Notes: generated by a model not told the origin, from the sequence alone. Shown: positions 1 to 10,790, counted from the stretch's first letter. The stretch: 64,000 nucleotides of DNA from Hippopus hippopus (GCA_946811185.2 OX328112.1:18581215-18645214); one strand, 5' to 3'. A program made the numbers and translations.

Positions 1-656
1 ACTCAGGCACAGTTAAAGTATTACAATCATGTACATGATAATTCATTTCCGTAAGTCCCTGCAATGATGTATTTATATTTCCGAAGATCTAACTGACCAG
101 TGGGTGTGATTGGACTCTAGCAAGAGACAACTGTTGAAAAACATTGCAAAATGGAGGAAATACCACATTTTACAATAATTATATTAGGTGAACAACCCAA
201 CAAGGTACAGTGTAGATATCCATAACCATCTATCATGTCCTTACAATGATCTCATTATCTTCTTAATCCTTTACCACACAATTCTGAGTTTTAATGACTC
301 TGAAGTTGAAGGCTTTTGAAAACGTTATGGGAAAAGGAGAAAATAAAGGCAACCAAAGTCCAGATTATTGTCATTTGCTAAAGAGATCTGACCACTCTTT
401 TACCTGTGGAAAATATTGTGGCAAAAGGAGAAAATGTCACATAATAACTGTGTTAGGTGAATGACCAATTCAGGTACAATTTGAGTGTACTAAGACAATC
501 TATCATGTCCCCGCAATCATCTCAGTAACTGTTTTAGACTACTCTTTGCATTTGGAAAACATTGTGGTAAAAGGAGAAATCGCCATGTATTATGATAGCT
601 GTAAGGTTACCAACCTGCTCAGGTACAGTCTAAGTATCCATTACCATGCATCTTAC
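1..656. repeat. decayed family A fragments
   Basis: A left-end copy starts near 264 (CCTTTACCACACAATTC) and is lost after about 350. Two further scraps carry AAAACATTGTGGTAAAAGG-like cores at 406-445 and 547-585. The first 260 bases hold nothing I recognise. The three scraps are separated by similar text (ATCATGTCC, AGGTACAGT), which suggests a decayed local duplication. Confidence 0.45.
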
Positions 657-880
657 ATTAAACCTTTACCTGACAATCCTGAGTTTGAATGACTCTGAAG
701 AAGGAAGGCTTTTGAAAACATTGTGGGAAAAGGAGAAAATGCTGGTAACCAGCATTTTATCCTTTTCCCCACAAGTTTTCTGCCCTTTCGGATACAAATT
801 CCATCATTATTGCCTCATCTAATTTGTTGTCTGCAGATGCTTTGCATTTGGATCAGTTCAATTTTTTTTTGTTTCACAAA
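657..880 (+). mobile_element. family A MITE copy
   Basis: It starts TTAAACCTTTACCTGAC, has the GGAGAAAATGCTGG core at about 735, and a worn right end. The right half is T-rich and diverged. Confidence 0.7.
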
Positions 881-950
881 AATGTCATTATATGTCTGCA
901 CCAGATGACTTGATTCCTCTAGCAGTAGACCACCTCAGAAAACATTGTAG

Positions 951-1173
951 TTAACTCTTTACCAAATGACAAAATTTTAGACTGGTCCAATTTGAAAGCA
1001 TTTGCAGACAAATCAAATGTGAATCAAAAATTGAAATTAGTTTTAGGAAGGGTAGAAAACATGGGAAAAGGAGAAAATGCTGGTCACCAGCATTTTCTTC
1101 TTTTCCCAATGTGTTTTTTAAAGCTTTCTCTCTCACGGTCGTTAAAAGTCGGGATTGTGTGGTAAAGAGTTAA
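951..1173 (-). mobile_element. family A MITE, complete
   Basis: This is a complete 223-bp copy in the reverse orientation, from TTAACTCTTTACC at 951 to GGTAAAGAGTTAA at 1173. TTAA stands at both ends, as expected for a piggyBac-type target duplication. Confidence 0.85.
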
Positions 1174-1246
1174 AGGAAGAATTCCTCCTATTGATTGAGT
1201 AGTATCTCCTTTTCCCACAATTTTTTTACATTTCTGGATTGAATGC

Positions 1247-1460
1247 TTAACCTTTTACCACACAACCCCAAGTGTTAACGACCCTTAAGAAAGAAGGCTT
1301 TTGAAAACATTGTTGGAAAAGGAGAAAATGCTGGTTACCAGCATTTTCTCCTTTTCCTACAATTTTTTCTACCTTATCAAAGAGAGCAATCGTCATTTGA
1401 GCCACATTTAACTTGTCCACTGCAAATGTTTTCAATTTGGTCCAGTCCAAATTGAAATCA
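1247..1460 (+). mobile_element. family A MITE, right end truncated
   Basis: It starts TTAACCTTTTACCACACAAC. The palindromic core is intact near 1316-1360. The right end stops after the TCCAGTCCAAATTGAA segment and runs into an AATC-rich stretch. Confidence 0.75.
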
Positions 1461-1964
1461 ATCAATCAGTCAATAAATCAATCCTCACAGGTTTGTTGAA
1501 ACAAGGGTTAAGCAAATTAATGGGTTCATTTTTACAAGGATGATTTAAAAACTTACCTGTTGTAAATTTGTTGTAATGACTTGACAGAGGTTAAGAAAAA
1601 CTAGCTTATCTTGCAATTATCATTAGTTAGAACAGACAGATGTTGTTTGTTTGCAATATCAAGGGAGTAAAAACTGTATTTTTTACTGCATTTGCAGTTG
1701 ATTAATGTTATACTTAAAGTGCACTGGCCTGTAATTAATGAGGGGTCAGTAAACAGTATCATGAATACAGAAATGTGGAACATGACTTTGTATAGACAAA
1801 ACTGTGTCAGTATTTTTGAGGTTTTAGTAGTGGAGAATTTGGGATTCAGATCTAGAAATTATTTAATTTTTGATTTGTTTGTTCGAAACTGTTTTACACC
1901 GCTTTCAACAGTTTCTGTGAAATCCAATAAAAGCTCAGTCCATAGCACACAAAATTTGAAACCA
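1461..1964. other. unassigned sequence
   Basis: No gene, RNA or repeat is recognised in this AT-rich stretch. Its open frames are short and lack splice-bounded coding character. Confidence 0.4.
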
Positions 1965-2165
1965 TGGTCTGTATTCACTAAGCATTCATAAAAACATTCT
2001 TTGTCTGGTTGTCCAAGGTATCCCAAATTTAAAAGTAACACAACTTCTGATTGGCTAAACCAAATGGTTTAGCCAATCAGAAGTTGTGTTACTTTCAAAG
2101 TTAAAAAATTCTGGAGAAGAAGACAAGGAACGTTTTTAAAAATGTTTGGTGATTATAGATTCAGG
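1965..2165. mobile_element. family E palindrome
   Basis: An inverted repeat is centred on TTGGCTAAACCAAATGG, with arms carrying AACACAACTTCTGATTGG and its complement. Outer arms TGTATTCACTAAGC and GTTTGGTGATTATAG are more diverged. A SINE G scrap (TGGTTTGATTCCAAATTTC) follows directly, so this copy may have landed in a SINE. Confidence 0.7.
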
Positions 2166-2859
2166 AATTGCTGGTTTGATTCCAAATTTCTTTTTGAGGA
2201 TTGAAGATGGTTGTTCAAGAATTTCCTTACTCTCTCACTTCTGACTGATTTTGTTTATTCATCGTCACCAATGGTTGGCCATATGGGTGACACCCAGACA
2301 GGGCTGTTTGTGTAAAATACAGGACAAAACCTATCCTAAGTTATGTCAACATACATGTATTTGGTATATGGCACCCTCACATGGGACCTAGGTCTCATCA
2401 GAAAGACTATTAGTAATTTTAGTTGGCCAGCCATTGGAATCAAACACACATCCTCAAGACCCATTGGTCCAAGATCTTTTGGTACGACAGTTTAATAAAG
2501 CGTAAAGGTAAAAGATAGGCCACTCCTAGTTCTATTATATAAATGAGAAAATCTTGTATCAAGTAGTTATTTAACCAGACTATTCAACCTATTTTATCCC
2601 CAAAATTTGAAATTCATCTGAGCCTTTATCTCTGTCATGAATAGATTTTCCACCTGTGAGATTTACCCCTTTCCAAATTGATCCTGAATAATATTTCAAC
2701 CCTAAGAAAGGAAATGGCTTGAAAACATTGTGAGAAAAAGAGATGACAAAAAAAACATTTGCAGATTATGTAGACCATGATCAGAACTGCGTAGACCTTG
2801 CTTTCTAATCTTGGATATATACTGTCCCCTACCTGATGTGAAAACGATGCTCAAAATTC

Positions 2860-3035
2860 CATTAATCTATACGGAAGTATTTTCACGACTCTGAGAGGGC
2901 AGGCTTCAGAAAACCTAACCAGCATTTTCTCCTTTTCCAACAGTGTTTTCTATCCTTTCAAATCTAAATTTCAATATTTGAGTCGAGTTTATTTTGTCTT
3001 CTGCAAAAGCTTTCAATTTAGACTAGTTCAGAGTG
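2860..3035 (+). mobile_element. family A MITE, internally deleted
   Basis: The left arm of the palindrome is lost: CAGAAAACCT runs straight into AACCAGCATTTTCTCC. The right arm with TCTTCTGCAAAAGC and TTTAGACTAG is present. A second scrap lies just upstream at 2664-2745. Confidence 0.6.
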
Positions 3036-3080
3036 ATGTCATTTGGTATGCCACTGTGGTCTTGCCTGTAGGGTGGAAAG

Positions 3081-3392
3081 AATTGATTGATTGACTGATT
3101 GTATGATGTTTAATGCTGTTTCAACATTATTTCAGTCATATCGTGGCGGCCAGTGCACTTATCCACGTTTTCCTAGAGTTTCTTTCACGAGTACTCTGCA
3201 CAATATTCTTTCCAAGCCACTGGCTGCTTTCCCACATAACCATAGTTGAAACAATGGTCAGCAGTGAGAGAGGAATGATTCCTGTCCTAATGACTATCAT
3301 CAATCCTTGGAAAGAAATTGGCAGAGCAGGGGTTCGAACCAGCGACCCCCTAATCTCAAGTCCTGCACGCTATTGACTGAGCTAACGGGGCT
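3081..3392 (-). mobile_element. SINE G, tRNA-derived
   Basis: Read on the minus strand, the element opens with a tRNA-like head, AGCCCCGTTAGCTCAGTC, with a pol III A box (TAGCTCAGT). A B box GGTTCGAACC stands at 3331-3340. It closes with a tail of ATTG repeats, visible on the plus strand as AATTGATTGATTGAC. The body is shared with copies at 28098, 44770, 59345 and 62573. It carries no gene. Confidence 0.8.
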
Positions 3393-3445
3393 TTGCGTGT
3401 AAAGAAACTGAACAGTTATTTTTCAGTCTAGATGTGAGACCCAAT

Positions 3446-3656
3446 CTAACCCTTATCCTGCTAAATAAGTGGAATGAAAATTTAGAGGCATTAGAAAAAA
3501 CACAAATTTTGCTATTTCAAGGCTAATTTTTATGGGGAAGTATGTCATTATCGGACAGTGTAGATCAAGATCAGACTGCACATTCTGTGCAGTCTGATCT
3601 TGATCTACACTGTCTGCTAAAGGTCAGTGAGTTGCCCTTAGTAGCCTTATGGTTAT
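3446..3656. mobile_element. family B1 palindromic MITE
   Basis: It begins TAACCCTTATCCTGCTAAAT and ends GTAGCCTTATGG. The centre is a strong inverted repeat around CAGACTGCACATTCTGTGC with arms GTGTAGATCAAGATC. The same layout recurs at 36883 and 54104, where TTAA ends are intact. Confidence 0.75.
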
Positions 3657-3679
3657 TTTAATTTTAGGTTGCTTTTAAC

Positions 3680-3790
3680 TATAGTGTTTCAGCAAAGCAG
3701 TCAATGTAGATCCAAGATCAGGCTGCACATTTTGTGCAATTTGATCGTTATCTTCACTGGCCTAAAGACAATTACATTTAGTTCTAAAAG
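3680..3790. repeat. family B hairpin remnant
   Basis: TTTCAGCAAAGCAGTC is followed by diverged arms GTAGATCCAAGATCAGGC and TGATCGTTATCTTCAC. It relates to the copies at 24545 and 38130. Confidence 0.5.
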
Positions 3791-3794
3791 AGCT

Positions 3795-3985
3795 TTAACT
3801 CTGAAAGCATTTGCAGATGACAATTAAAGGTTGCTCAATGATTGAAATTTGTTTTTGGAAGGGTAGAAAACTTTGTGGAAAAAGAAGAAAATGCTTGTTT
3901 CAAGCATTTTCTCTTGTCCTGTCAATGTTTTCAAACTCTTCTTCTTTCGCGTTTTTAAAACTCTAGATTGTTCGTACAGGAGTTA
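3795..3985 (-). mobile_element. family A MITE, diverged
   Basis: GAAAGCATTTGCAGATGAC marks the right arm. The core is mutated (GGAAAAAGAAGAAAATGC) and the end is TACAGGAGTTAA. Confidence 0.6.
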
Positions 3986-4212
3986 AAAGTCAATAAAGGT
4001 GCAAGAAGAAAAAAAAGTTTGAGAGAACATACCAGTTATCAATGATGACTTTTATATAAATTTTAAATATTTATGACCTTGAAAGATTTGCTAGAAGAGT
4101 TTTTATGCCTGTGAGTCTAAAGATTAGATACCTGTCACCCCAGGTAGTAATTTTGTATCATAGCCATTTTACTCCTTACCCAGTGATGATAAATTGAAGG
4201 TAAATTTATCTC

Positions 4213-4389
4213 TTTAACCGTCTCAGGCACGATCACAAATTTAAATGACCATGGGAAATAGGACTTTTGAAAAAATCGTGAGAAAAGGAGAAAAGTCTTG
4301 TTACCAGCATTTTCTCTTTTTCCTAAAATGTCTTCAAAGGCCTTTCTTCTCTGTGTCGTTAAAACTTTGGATTGTATTGTATAGGGTTA
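4213..4389 (+). mobile_element. family A MITE, short form
   Basis: TTAA stands at both ends (TTAACCGTCTC and TATAGGGTTAA). Both arms read like the same end of the family (TTGAAAAAATCGTGAG and GTTAAAACTTTGG), so this 177-bp copy is a fold-back form rather than the usual asymmetric one. Confidence 0.6.
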
Positions 4390-4487
4390 AGAGTTCAAAT
4401 AATCTGAGACACTCTCCAAATGAAAATTATAGCAGATGATGAATCAGATTTGAGTCGAATGATGAGATTCCTCTTTCAAAACAGTGC

Positions 4488-4770
4488 AGCTGGGTAGCTC
4501 AGTGGTGAACATTATCTCACTTATTAACAGGTGGTTGTGAGTTTGATACCCAAATGAGGCAAACTTTTTTCTTGCCAATTGTTTGCCTCTCATTTGTGAT
4601 GCATGTGAGAAAAGTAGTCAGTTACTTGGAAAGAAAGTTGTTTAAGTACTGGTATAAGAACAGAACAGAATTTTTTTCTGTTCTTTTCTGGTATATGAAA
4701 GCCGGGAAACACATGCTGTGTGCACTGACCATCTTAATATGATCTAAGCTGTTAAAACAGCATTAAACTT
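4488..4770 (+). mobile_element. SINE H, tRNA-derived
   Basis: The head GCTGGGTAGCTCAGTGG has a good A box, and GTGAGTTTGATACC stands at the B-box position. The body with AAAAGTAGTCAGTTAC and the end GCATTAAACTTAAATAC match the copy at 49966. Confidence 0.75.
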
Positions 4771-5021
4771 AAATACAAACAGATTGTCTTTGAAATGGAA
4801 CTAAACATTGTTAAAAACGGAGAAAATGCTGGTTTCCAGTTGCCTTTGTTGTTTGGTAAAGAGTTTAATTTGGAAAAAAAATCCTGGGGGTCCAGTATGG
4901 CTGACTGAGCCTGATTCTTTGAACTTACAGCAAAACAAAATGTTTAAAAATATATACATGTACATGTACTGGGTATTTTTTCTTTACCCCTGGGTTTAGA
5001 AAGGGACTGCTATGGGTTGGT

Positions 5022-5262
5022 TGGTTGGTTGGATCGATGGATGGATGGTTGGGTAGTTGACATCACTTTCAACATTTCTTCAGACATAATGCATTGACAA
5101 TTCACCTTTCAAAATCTGTGTGTTGAGTTTCACAAGCACTCAGCCAGGGCTTTGTATCTGGCCAAAGGACACTCCCTGGCAAAACCCGGTGCATCGAGTG
5201 AGGATCGAACCTGAGGCCTCCAGATTGCAAATCCAACACCATTACCCTGAGCCATGCAGGAC
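5022..5262 (-). mobile_element. SINE I, tRNA-derived
   Basis: On the minus strand it starts GGGTCCTGCATGGCTCAG (A-box region) with B box GGTTCGATCCTC, and ends in a GGTT/GGAT simple repeat seen at 5022-5052 on the plus strand. Related copies lie at 20900 and 26851. Confidence 0.75.
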
Positions 5263-5330
5263 CCTGCTGTTGTTTTCATTTTGGTCCTAAAACAAATTTT
5301 GTTGCAGACAGTGTTTAAAAAAGAAAATGG

Positions 5331-5550
5331 TTTAATCCCTTTGCGTGACAACAAATTCTTAGACTTGTCCAATTTTAAAGTATTTGTAGACAACAACTCA
5401 AGGTTTTCTTACATTATGGAATTTTAATTTCATAGGATAGAAAATACTAGTTACCGGCATTTTCTCCTTTTTTCCTCCCATAATGTTTTTTCAAAGGCTT
5501 CGTCTTCAAAATCATTAAAACACAGGATTGTTTAGTAAAGGGTGCAAGAA
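5331..5550 (-). mobile_element. family A MITE
   Basis: It starts TTAATCCCTTTGCGTGAC, with core left arm TAGAAAATACTAGTTACC mutated. The right end GTTTAGTAAAGGGTGC has lost its TTAA. Confidence 0.65.
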
Positions 5551-5596
5551 AGTCATTACCATTCTGATGCAACAATATTTATTCTGATTTATCCTT

Positions 5597-6020
5597 TGAA
5601 CCCTTTACCAAACAGTCCGCAGAGTTTAACCCTTTCCTAAACGTCAAAATTTAGACTTTCATATTCAAAACATTTGCAGCGATAAATTCAAAATTGGTAC
5701 AAATGAGCTTAAAGCGCTCTGATAGGGTAGAAAACATTACGGGAAAAGGAGAAAATGCTGGTTAACAGCATTTTCTCCTTTACCCGCAATGTTTTCAAAA
5801 GCTTTCTTTCCCAGGGCCGTGAAAACCCAGGGTTGTTTGGTAAAAGGTAAAATGACCCTATAAATGAAAGCTTTTTCGAAACATTTCTGGGAAAAGGAGA
5901 AAATGCTGTTAACCAGCATTTTCTCCTTTTCCCATAATGTTTTCTGCTCTTTCCAAAAGAATTTTCATCTTTTGGGCCACATTCAATCTGTCATCTGCAA
6001 ATGCTTTCAAATTAAACAAG
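5597..6020 (+). mobile_element. family A MITE carrying a second family A copy
   Basis: The outer copy runs 5597-5625 and resumes at about 5851 with ATGACCCTATAAATG, which is the expected continuation of its left arm. Between them sits an inner copy in the opposite orientation, 5626-5850, entered at the TTAA of the outer GAGTTTTAA motif. The inner right TTAA has decayed to GTAA. Confidence 0.75.
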
Positions 6021-6230
6021 AATATTGTTGACTATAGAATGAACACAAACAGGAAAGAAATAGGAATTACAGAATAGCTAGGCAGTATATTTCTTACTTA
6101 TCAGAACAATCTCACTAAGGTTGATTCAAGATCGGACTGTATGTTGTGCTGCCTGATCTTATTCTACACTGTTTGCAAAAGCGACTAAATTTGCAAAGAT
6201 TTAGTTCTTTACAAGACCACAAAATGTTTC

Positions 6231-6864
6231 ACGTATACAAATTAGAAGCCTATAGAGATGACAAATTTGATATCGTTTAAATGAAGGACTTTGTCTATGG
6301 TAGGATAGAAAATATGGGTAAAGGAGAAAATGCTGATATTTTCTCGTTTTCCTGCAGTGTTTTTAATAGCCCTATTTCCCAGGGTCATTAAAACATGGGA
6401 TTGTTGGGTAAAGAGTTAACTCTTTACCAGATGACCAAATTGTAGACTTTTCAATATCGAAAGCATTTGCAGGTGACAAGATAAATTGTCACTTAAATAC
6501 AACGAGTGAGATTTGATTTTGAAAGGGTAGACAATGACATCACACTGGTAAAATTAAATGCCTGTCTGGTTTTCCAAGAATGATTTCAAAACGTGTCTTC
6601 CTCGGGGTAGTTAGATTGGAGGATTAGTTTGTACAGGGTTAACTCTCTTCCACTCGGCAAAGTTTTTTATCTGTCCAAATCGTAAAAAATTTATCAACAA
6701 AAACTTCAAGATCATTGACATAATGGCATTTGCCCTACAAACAAAAAAAAACATTGTGGGAAAATGTGAAAATGCTGGATACCAATGTTTTCTCCATTTC
6801 CAATAATGTTTTCTAAAGTCTTTTTCCAGGGATTCATTAAAGGATTTGGTTGGTAAAGGGTTAA
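6231..6864 (-). mobile_element. three family A copies joined at shared TTAA
   Basis: Copies at about 6231-6419, 6416-6642 and 6639-6864 lie head to tail. Each junction is a single TTAA (6416-6419 and 6639-6642). All three are in the same orientation and are diverged from one another, so this is not a recent tandem duplication. The third has a poly-A-interrupted left arm. Confidence 0.75.
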
Positions 6865-7033
6865 AGACCAATTTATTCATAGTACAACCAACACATTCCA
6901 TATTTAGTTATTTGTGTACGCAAATGAATTCCGGAGCCATGCCAAGAATCACTTGTTTTCCTGCATGTAGCTACCATCTTATCAGAATTGAATTAATTAA
7001 TTGCTTTTTTTTTTTCTGGTCCTGTCTTATGCT

Positions 7034-7378
7034 GTTAATCCATTACTGTACAAGCTTGTTTTTTTGTGCTACTAAGTTTGAAAATACTGTGGAAAAAAGA
7101 GCAACTGGTTGTTATAAGAAAGTGCTCCTTTTCCCATCATGTTTAACTATACTATTTAACTCAAACCACACAATCCTGACTTTTAAATACCCTGAGGAAG
7201 AAAGCTTTTGAAAATATTGTGGGAAAAGGAGAAAATGCTGTTTACCAGCATTTTCTCCTATTTTCACGGTGTTTTCTACGGTATGATGTACGAATTTCAT
7301 GTTTTGATTTACGTCTATTTTGTCATCTGCAAACAGCTTTCAGTTTGGACTAGACAAAATTATTGTTGTTTGGTAGAG
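7034..7378 (+). mobile_element. family A copies, one degraded and one good
   Basis: A decayed copy at 7034-7158 ends at TTTAAC, where a better copy starts (TTAA 7156-7159). The second has the intact core GGGAAAAGGAGAAAATGC and ends TTGTTTGGTAGAGTTGAAC. Confidence 0.7.
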
Positions 7379-7446
7379 TTGAACTAGTCTCAATAATGAG
7401 ACGTTTACAGAGCTTCTTTTCAAATTTGGGACATTTATTGCGCACC

Positions 7447-7674
7447 TTACTCTTTGCCAAATGACAAAATTTAGGACCTTTCTAAATTCAAAGCATTGGC
7501 CCAAGACAAATCGAATGTGGTTCAAATGGTTGAACCTTTCTTTGAAAGGGTAGAAAGCATTGTGGGTAAAGGAGAAAATGCTAGTTACTAACATTTTCTT
7601 CTTTTCCCTCAATGCTTTCAAAAACCTTCATTTGTAGGGTTACTAAAACCGGGGATAGTTTTGTAAAGGGTTAA
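7447..7674 (-). mobile_element. family A MITE
   Basis: It begins TACTCTTTGCCAAATGAC and ends GTAAAGGGTTAA. The core centre is GCTAGTTACTAACATT, with two mismatches in the palindrome. Confidence 0.75.
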
Positions 7675-7801
7675 GAATATTATGCAGATCATCTAGCAAG
7701 AGTCTTCTGCCTGTTCTAAACAATTAATCATTGAAATAAACCATTCTTAACAGATTGTCATGTTATTTGCATATTTCCAAAAATAGACTTAAATTACCCA
7801 T

Positions 7802-8012
7802 AATCCTTTGCCAAACAATCCTGTGGTTTTATAACCCTGATAAAGAATGTTTTTGAAGTAAAATTGTTAAAAAAACATTTTTCTCCTCTTCCTTCATTGT
7901 TCTCTATCCTTGAAGGGACGAATCCCATTGTTTCAGCCACATTTTGATTTGTCGTCTGCAAATGCTTTCAATAGGGACAAGTCTAAAGTTTTGCCATCTG
8001 GAAGAGAGTTAA
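7802..8012 (+). mobile_element. family A MITE with deleted core
   Basis: ATAATCCTTTGCCAAAC opens the left end. The core palindrome is mostly lost, leaving GTTAAAAAAACATTTTTC. The right end has TCGTCTGCAAATGC and AGAGAGTTAA. Confidence 0.65.
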
Positions 8013-8072
8013 TCCCAATATGCTAAATTAGCCACATGGACATTATGAAAAGGGGAGACAAATTTAAACTTT

Positions 8073-8302
8073 TTCTTTACTACAGAATTTGGAGCTATCC
8101 AAATCCAAAGCATTTGCAGATGACAGATGTCGGGCCCATATGGTGGGATTTGTATGTGAAAGGTTGAAAAACATTGTGGGCAAAGGAGAAAATGCTGGTT
8201 ACCAGCATTTTCTCCTTTTCCTCACAATGTTTTCTCTCAATGTTCTCAAAAGTTTCCTTTATCAGGGTTGTTGAAATATGTGATTGTTTGGTAAAGGGTT
8301 AA
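8073..8302 (-). mobile_element. family A MITE
   Basis: The left end is worn (TTTACTACAGAATTTGG). The core is good, and TTTGGTAAAGGGTTAA closes it. Confidence 0.75.
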
Positions 8303-8352
8303 ATCAAAAGTAACTTGTGCTAGAATATCACAAAAAAAATGTTTGTTGTAGA

Positions 8353-8581
8353 TTAACTCTTTACCAAACGACAAAATTTTAGACTTGTCCAAATTGAAAA
8401 CATTTGCAGACGACAAAATAAATGTGACTCAAAAATTGAAACTTGACTTTGGAAGTGTAGAAAACATTGTGGGAAAAGGAGAAAATGCTGGTTACCAGCA
8501 TTTTCTCCTTTTCCCACAATGTTTTCAGAAGGCTTCTTCCTCTGTGTCATAAAAACCAGGGATTGTTTGGTAAAGGGTTAA
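8353..8581 (-). mobile_element. family A MITE, complete and near consensus
   Basis: A 229-bp copy runs from TTAACTCTTTACCAAACG at 8353 to TAAAGGGTTAA at 8581. The core from AAAACATTGTGGG to CCCACAATGTTTTC is a perfect palindrome about one central base, GGTTACC. This is a good reference copy for the family. Confidence 0.9.
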
Positions 8582-9054
8582 ACGGGGCAATTATGGTTTT
8601 TGTTCATACATTGCACCCAGAAATGGTGGAAGTTTGACTTACTGCTAAGGTAAATAGCTTTTCTTTCTTTCATGCTAGTTCTTTCAACTTATTCATGCAA
8701 AGTTCTGTCTGGAATTAGTAAGATTTGAACACTTGGCAAACACATTGTCATTGAATTTCTAGTTTAGACACTCACCCCTGAAAATTTAGTGTCAAGGTTA
8801 TTGCAAAGAGTATAACTTTTTATGGCACTATTACGATACCAATAAATGCAGACATAAGTTCAGATATATGATGCATAAACTGTTCAATAAAATTAAGCGA
8901 AAAAGATAGCAAAAGTCATCGATTTGCCTAAGCATTTTGTCGAAATTCCACTATTTCCTTGTGCAGTGTATCAAAGCAAAAACCATGTGATAGTTCATAC
9001 TGTGGTAGGACATGTGTCAAAGAATTACATATGGGGAAACGGGTAATAGAAATG
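8582..9054. other. unassigned sequence
   Basis: No gene or repeat is recognised. The sequence is AT-rich with ordinary complexity. Confidence 0.4.
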
Positions 9055-9289
9055 GTAAACTGTTTACCACACAATCCCATTTTTTTAAAGACTCAAAGTA
9101 AAAGGGCTTTTGAAAACATTGTGGGAAAAGGAGAAAATGCTGAACACCAGCATTTTCTCCTTTTCCCACAATGTTTTCTACCCTTTCAATGACAAATTTC
9201 ATAATTTGTGCTGCATTTAATATATCGTCTGCAAATGCTTTCAGTTTTGAACACAATCTAAAATTTTGTCGTCTGGTAAAAAGAGTTAA
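9055..9289 (+). mobile_element. family A MITE, complete
   Basis: It opens TAAACTGTTTACCACAC, with the left TTAA worn to TAAA, and closes GTCTGGTAAAAAGAGTTAA. The core palindrome has one mismatch (GCTGAACACCAGC). Confidence 0.85.
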
Positions 9290-9505
9290 TTTCCCATGCT
9301 AAATGAGGGACTCCAGTTGTTCCAAAAATGGAAGTCATTTCAAAAACGGTGGTATTTAATCCCAGAATTCTGAAAAGGACATCTGCTATTTTTGACAGTT
9401 TAATGTGACCACTTAACTCTTTATTAGGCAAGAAAATTTTAGACTTTTTCAAATTGAAAACATATGCAGACAAGAAATTAATCGTGGCTCAGATGATGTG
9501 ATTTA

Positions 9506-10093
9506 AGGTTTGGTCACACCGAGCTAACGGACGAGTAACAGATAAAAATAATTTTATCTGTTTGTATCCTTTTTATGTCCATTTCTTATCCGGTGAATCC
9601 GCTACTAGTCCAATGACATCTAGTGATGTCCGTTCCGTCTGGTGGGAAGCTTTGAGCATGTTCAAAAATTTCCACCGGACAAAATGGACAGAGACGTGCA
9701 AATGGCAGACTTTGGACGCATCTGACTATTTATATCCTCGGCATGTCACGTGTCCGGTACGTTCAGTACATTTCCCTTCATCATGCGTTGGAAGAACGTT
9801 TTGTCTGGTTCTCATGTGTTGCAATTCGTTTTATCTGGTACAAGTCTGTTACTCGTACGATGATATCCGTTAATAGACCGTTTATTATCCGGTACATATC
9901 CTGTAAACGTGTGTTTCTTTCTGTTACATGTGCGGTACTCATGCGGTCATTGTGTGGCTTCTTCGCTCCACACACCAATTGTGTGAGCCTCGAGTGGCAG
10001 AGAAGATGAATTTTGTCACCGGATAACTAAATTCTGCATGTTTTTGTCCGTTTTGCCTCTGTTATATATCCGTTAGCCTGTCTGACCAAGCCT
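9506..10093. mobile_element. 588-bp inverted-repeat transposon, non-autonomous
   Basis: The terminal inverted repeats are AGGTTTGGTCACACCGAGC and, on the other strand, AGGCTTGGTCAGACAGGC, both followed by TAACGGA. The flanking TTA (9503-9505 and 10094-10096) is a 3-bp target duplication, which suggests a PIF/Harbinger-like element or another family with 3-bp duplications. The inside repeats short TATCCGGT, CCGTTA and GGTAC motifs on both strands. It has no transposase frame. Confidence 0.75.
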
Positions 10094-10203
10094 TTAGTTA
10101 CGAATGGTAGGAAACATTATTGGAAAATGAGATATTGCTGGTTACTATAATTTTCTTCTTTACCATACTGTTTCCAAAAGGCTATCTGAAGCAGAGGGAC
10201 TAC

Positions 10204-10790
10204 TAGTACAGATAACTGTCCACAAAAGTGATGTTACTTTTTGACTGGTCGCCTCTGGGTAAGGAGACGATAAAGACAAAATCAGTTGAAAGCTCTGCAC
10301 ATATTTTGTGCGCAAGCTTTAACTCTCATAATTTCACAAATATAGCACAAAACTAGGATTTGAACATACCTGTTGCTTGCGTATTTAATATCCCTTCGTT
10401 TGAAATACAAATATTTTCAATTTAAATGCTGAACAAAGAGAAAACCGTGCATTTCATCTGTTACTCGAGTTGTTTACGTTCCCGAAAACCAACAAAATGG
10501 CCATCACACATGATAAATTTTGTCAGTGTTTTTTCCGAGATTTATATGTTATAAACGACTTATACAAGCTCTTTATGTAATGAAAGGTTTATTAATTTGT
10601 CTTTGGTCATGTTTGTTACTTAAAGTCAGTTGCATTTCGCTGCAATACAGATTAAATCGATGAAATATAAAGTCAGTATAGCGCTTTATTTTCGCTACCA
10701 GAAAATTTACGATGGACTTGAGACAGTACGGTGCACAATAAATGTCCAAATATGAAAAATATCACCGTAGCATCTCATTATTGAGACTAA
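10204..10790. mobile_element. 587-bp insertion with 8-bp target duplication
   Basis: GGGACTAC stands at 10196-10203 and again at 10791-10798, with family A sequence resuming exactly after it. An 8-bp duplication is typical of hAT transposons. The ends TAGTACAGATAAC and ATTGAGACTAA show only a weak inverted match, so the class is uncertain. No coding frame of note. Confidence 0.6.

Noticed and set aside
3330..3392. A genuine tRNA gene on the minus strand
   Set aside because: A and B boxes are present, but the cloverleaf stems do not pair well and the head is attached to a SINE body found at several other places.
9562..10009. Overlapping plus-strand frames of 88-103 codons
   Set aside because: They lie wholly within the 588-bp non-autonomous transposon and show no similarity I recognise and no conserved motif.
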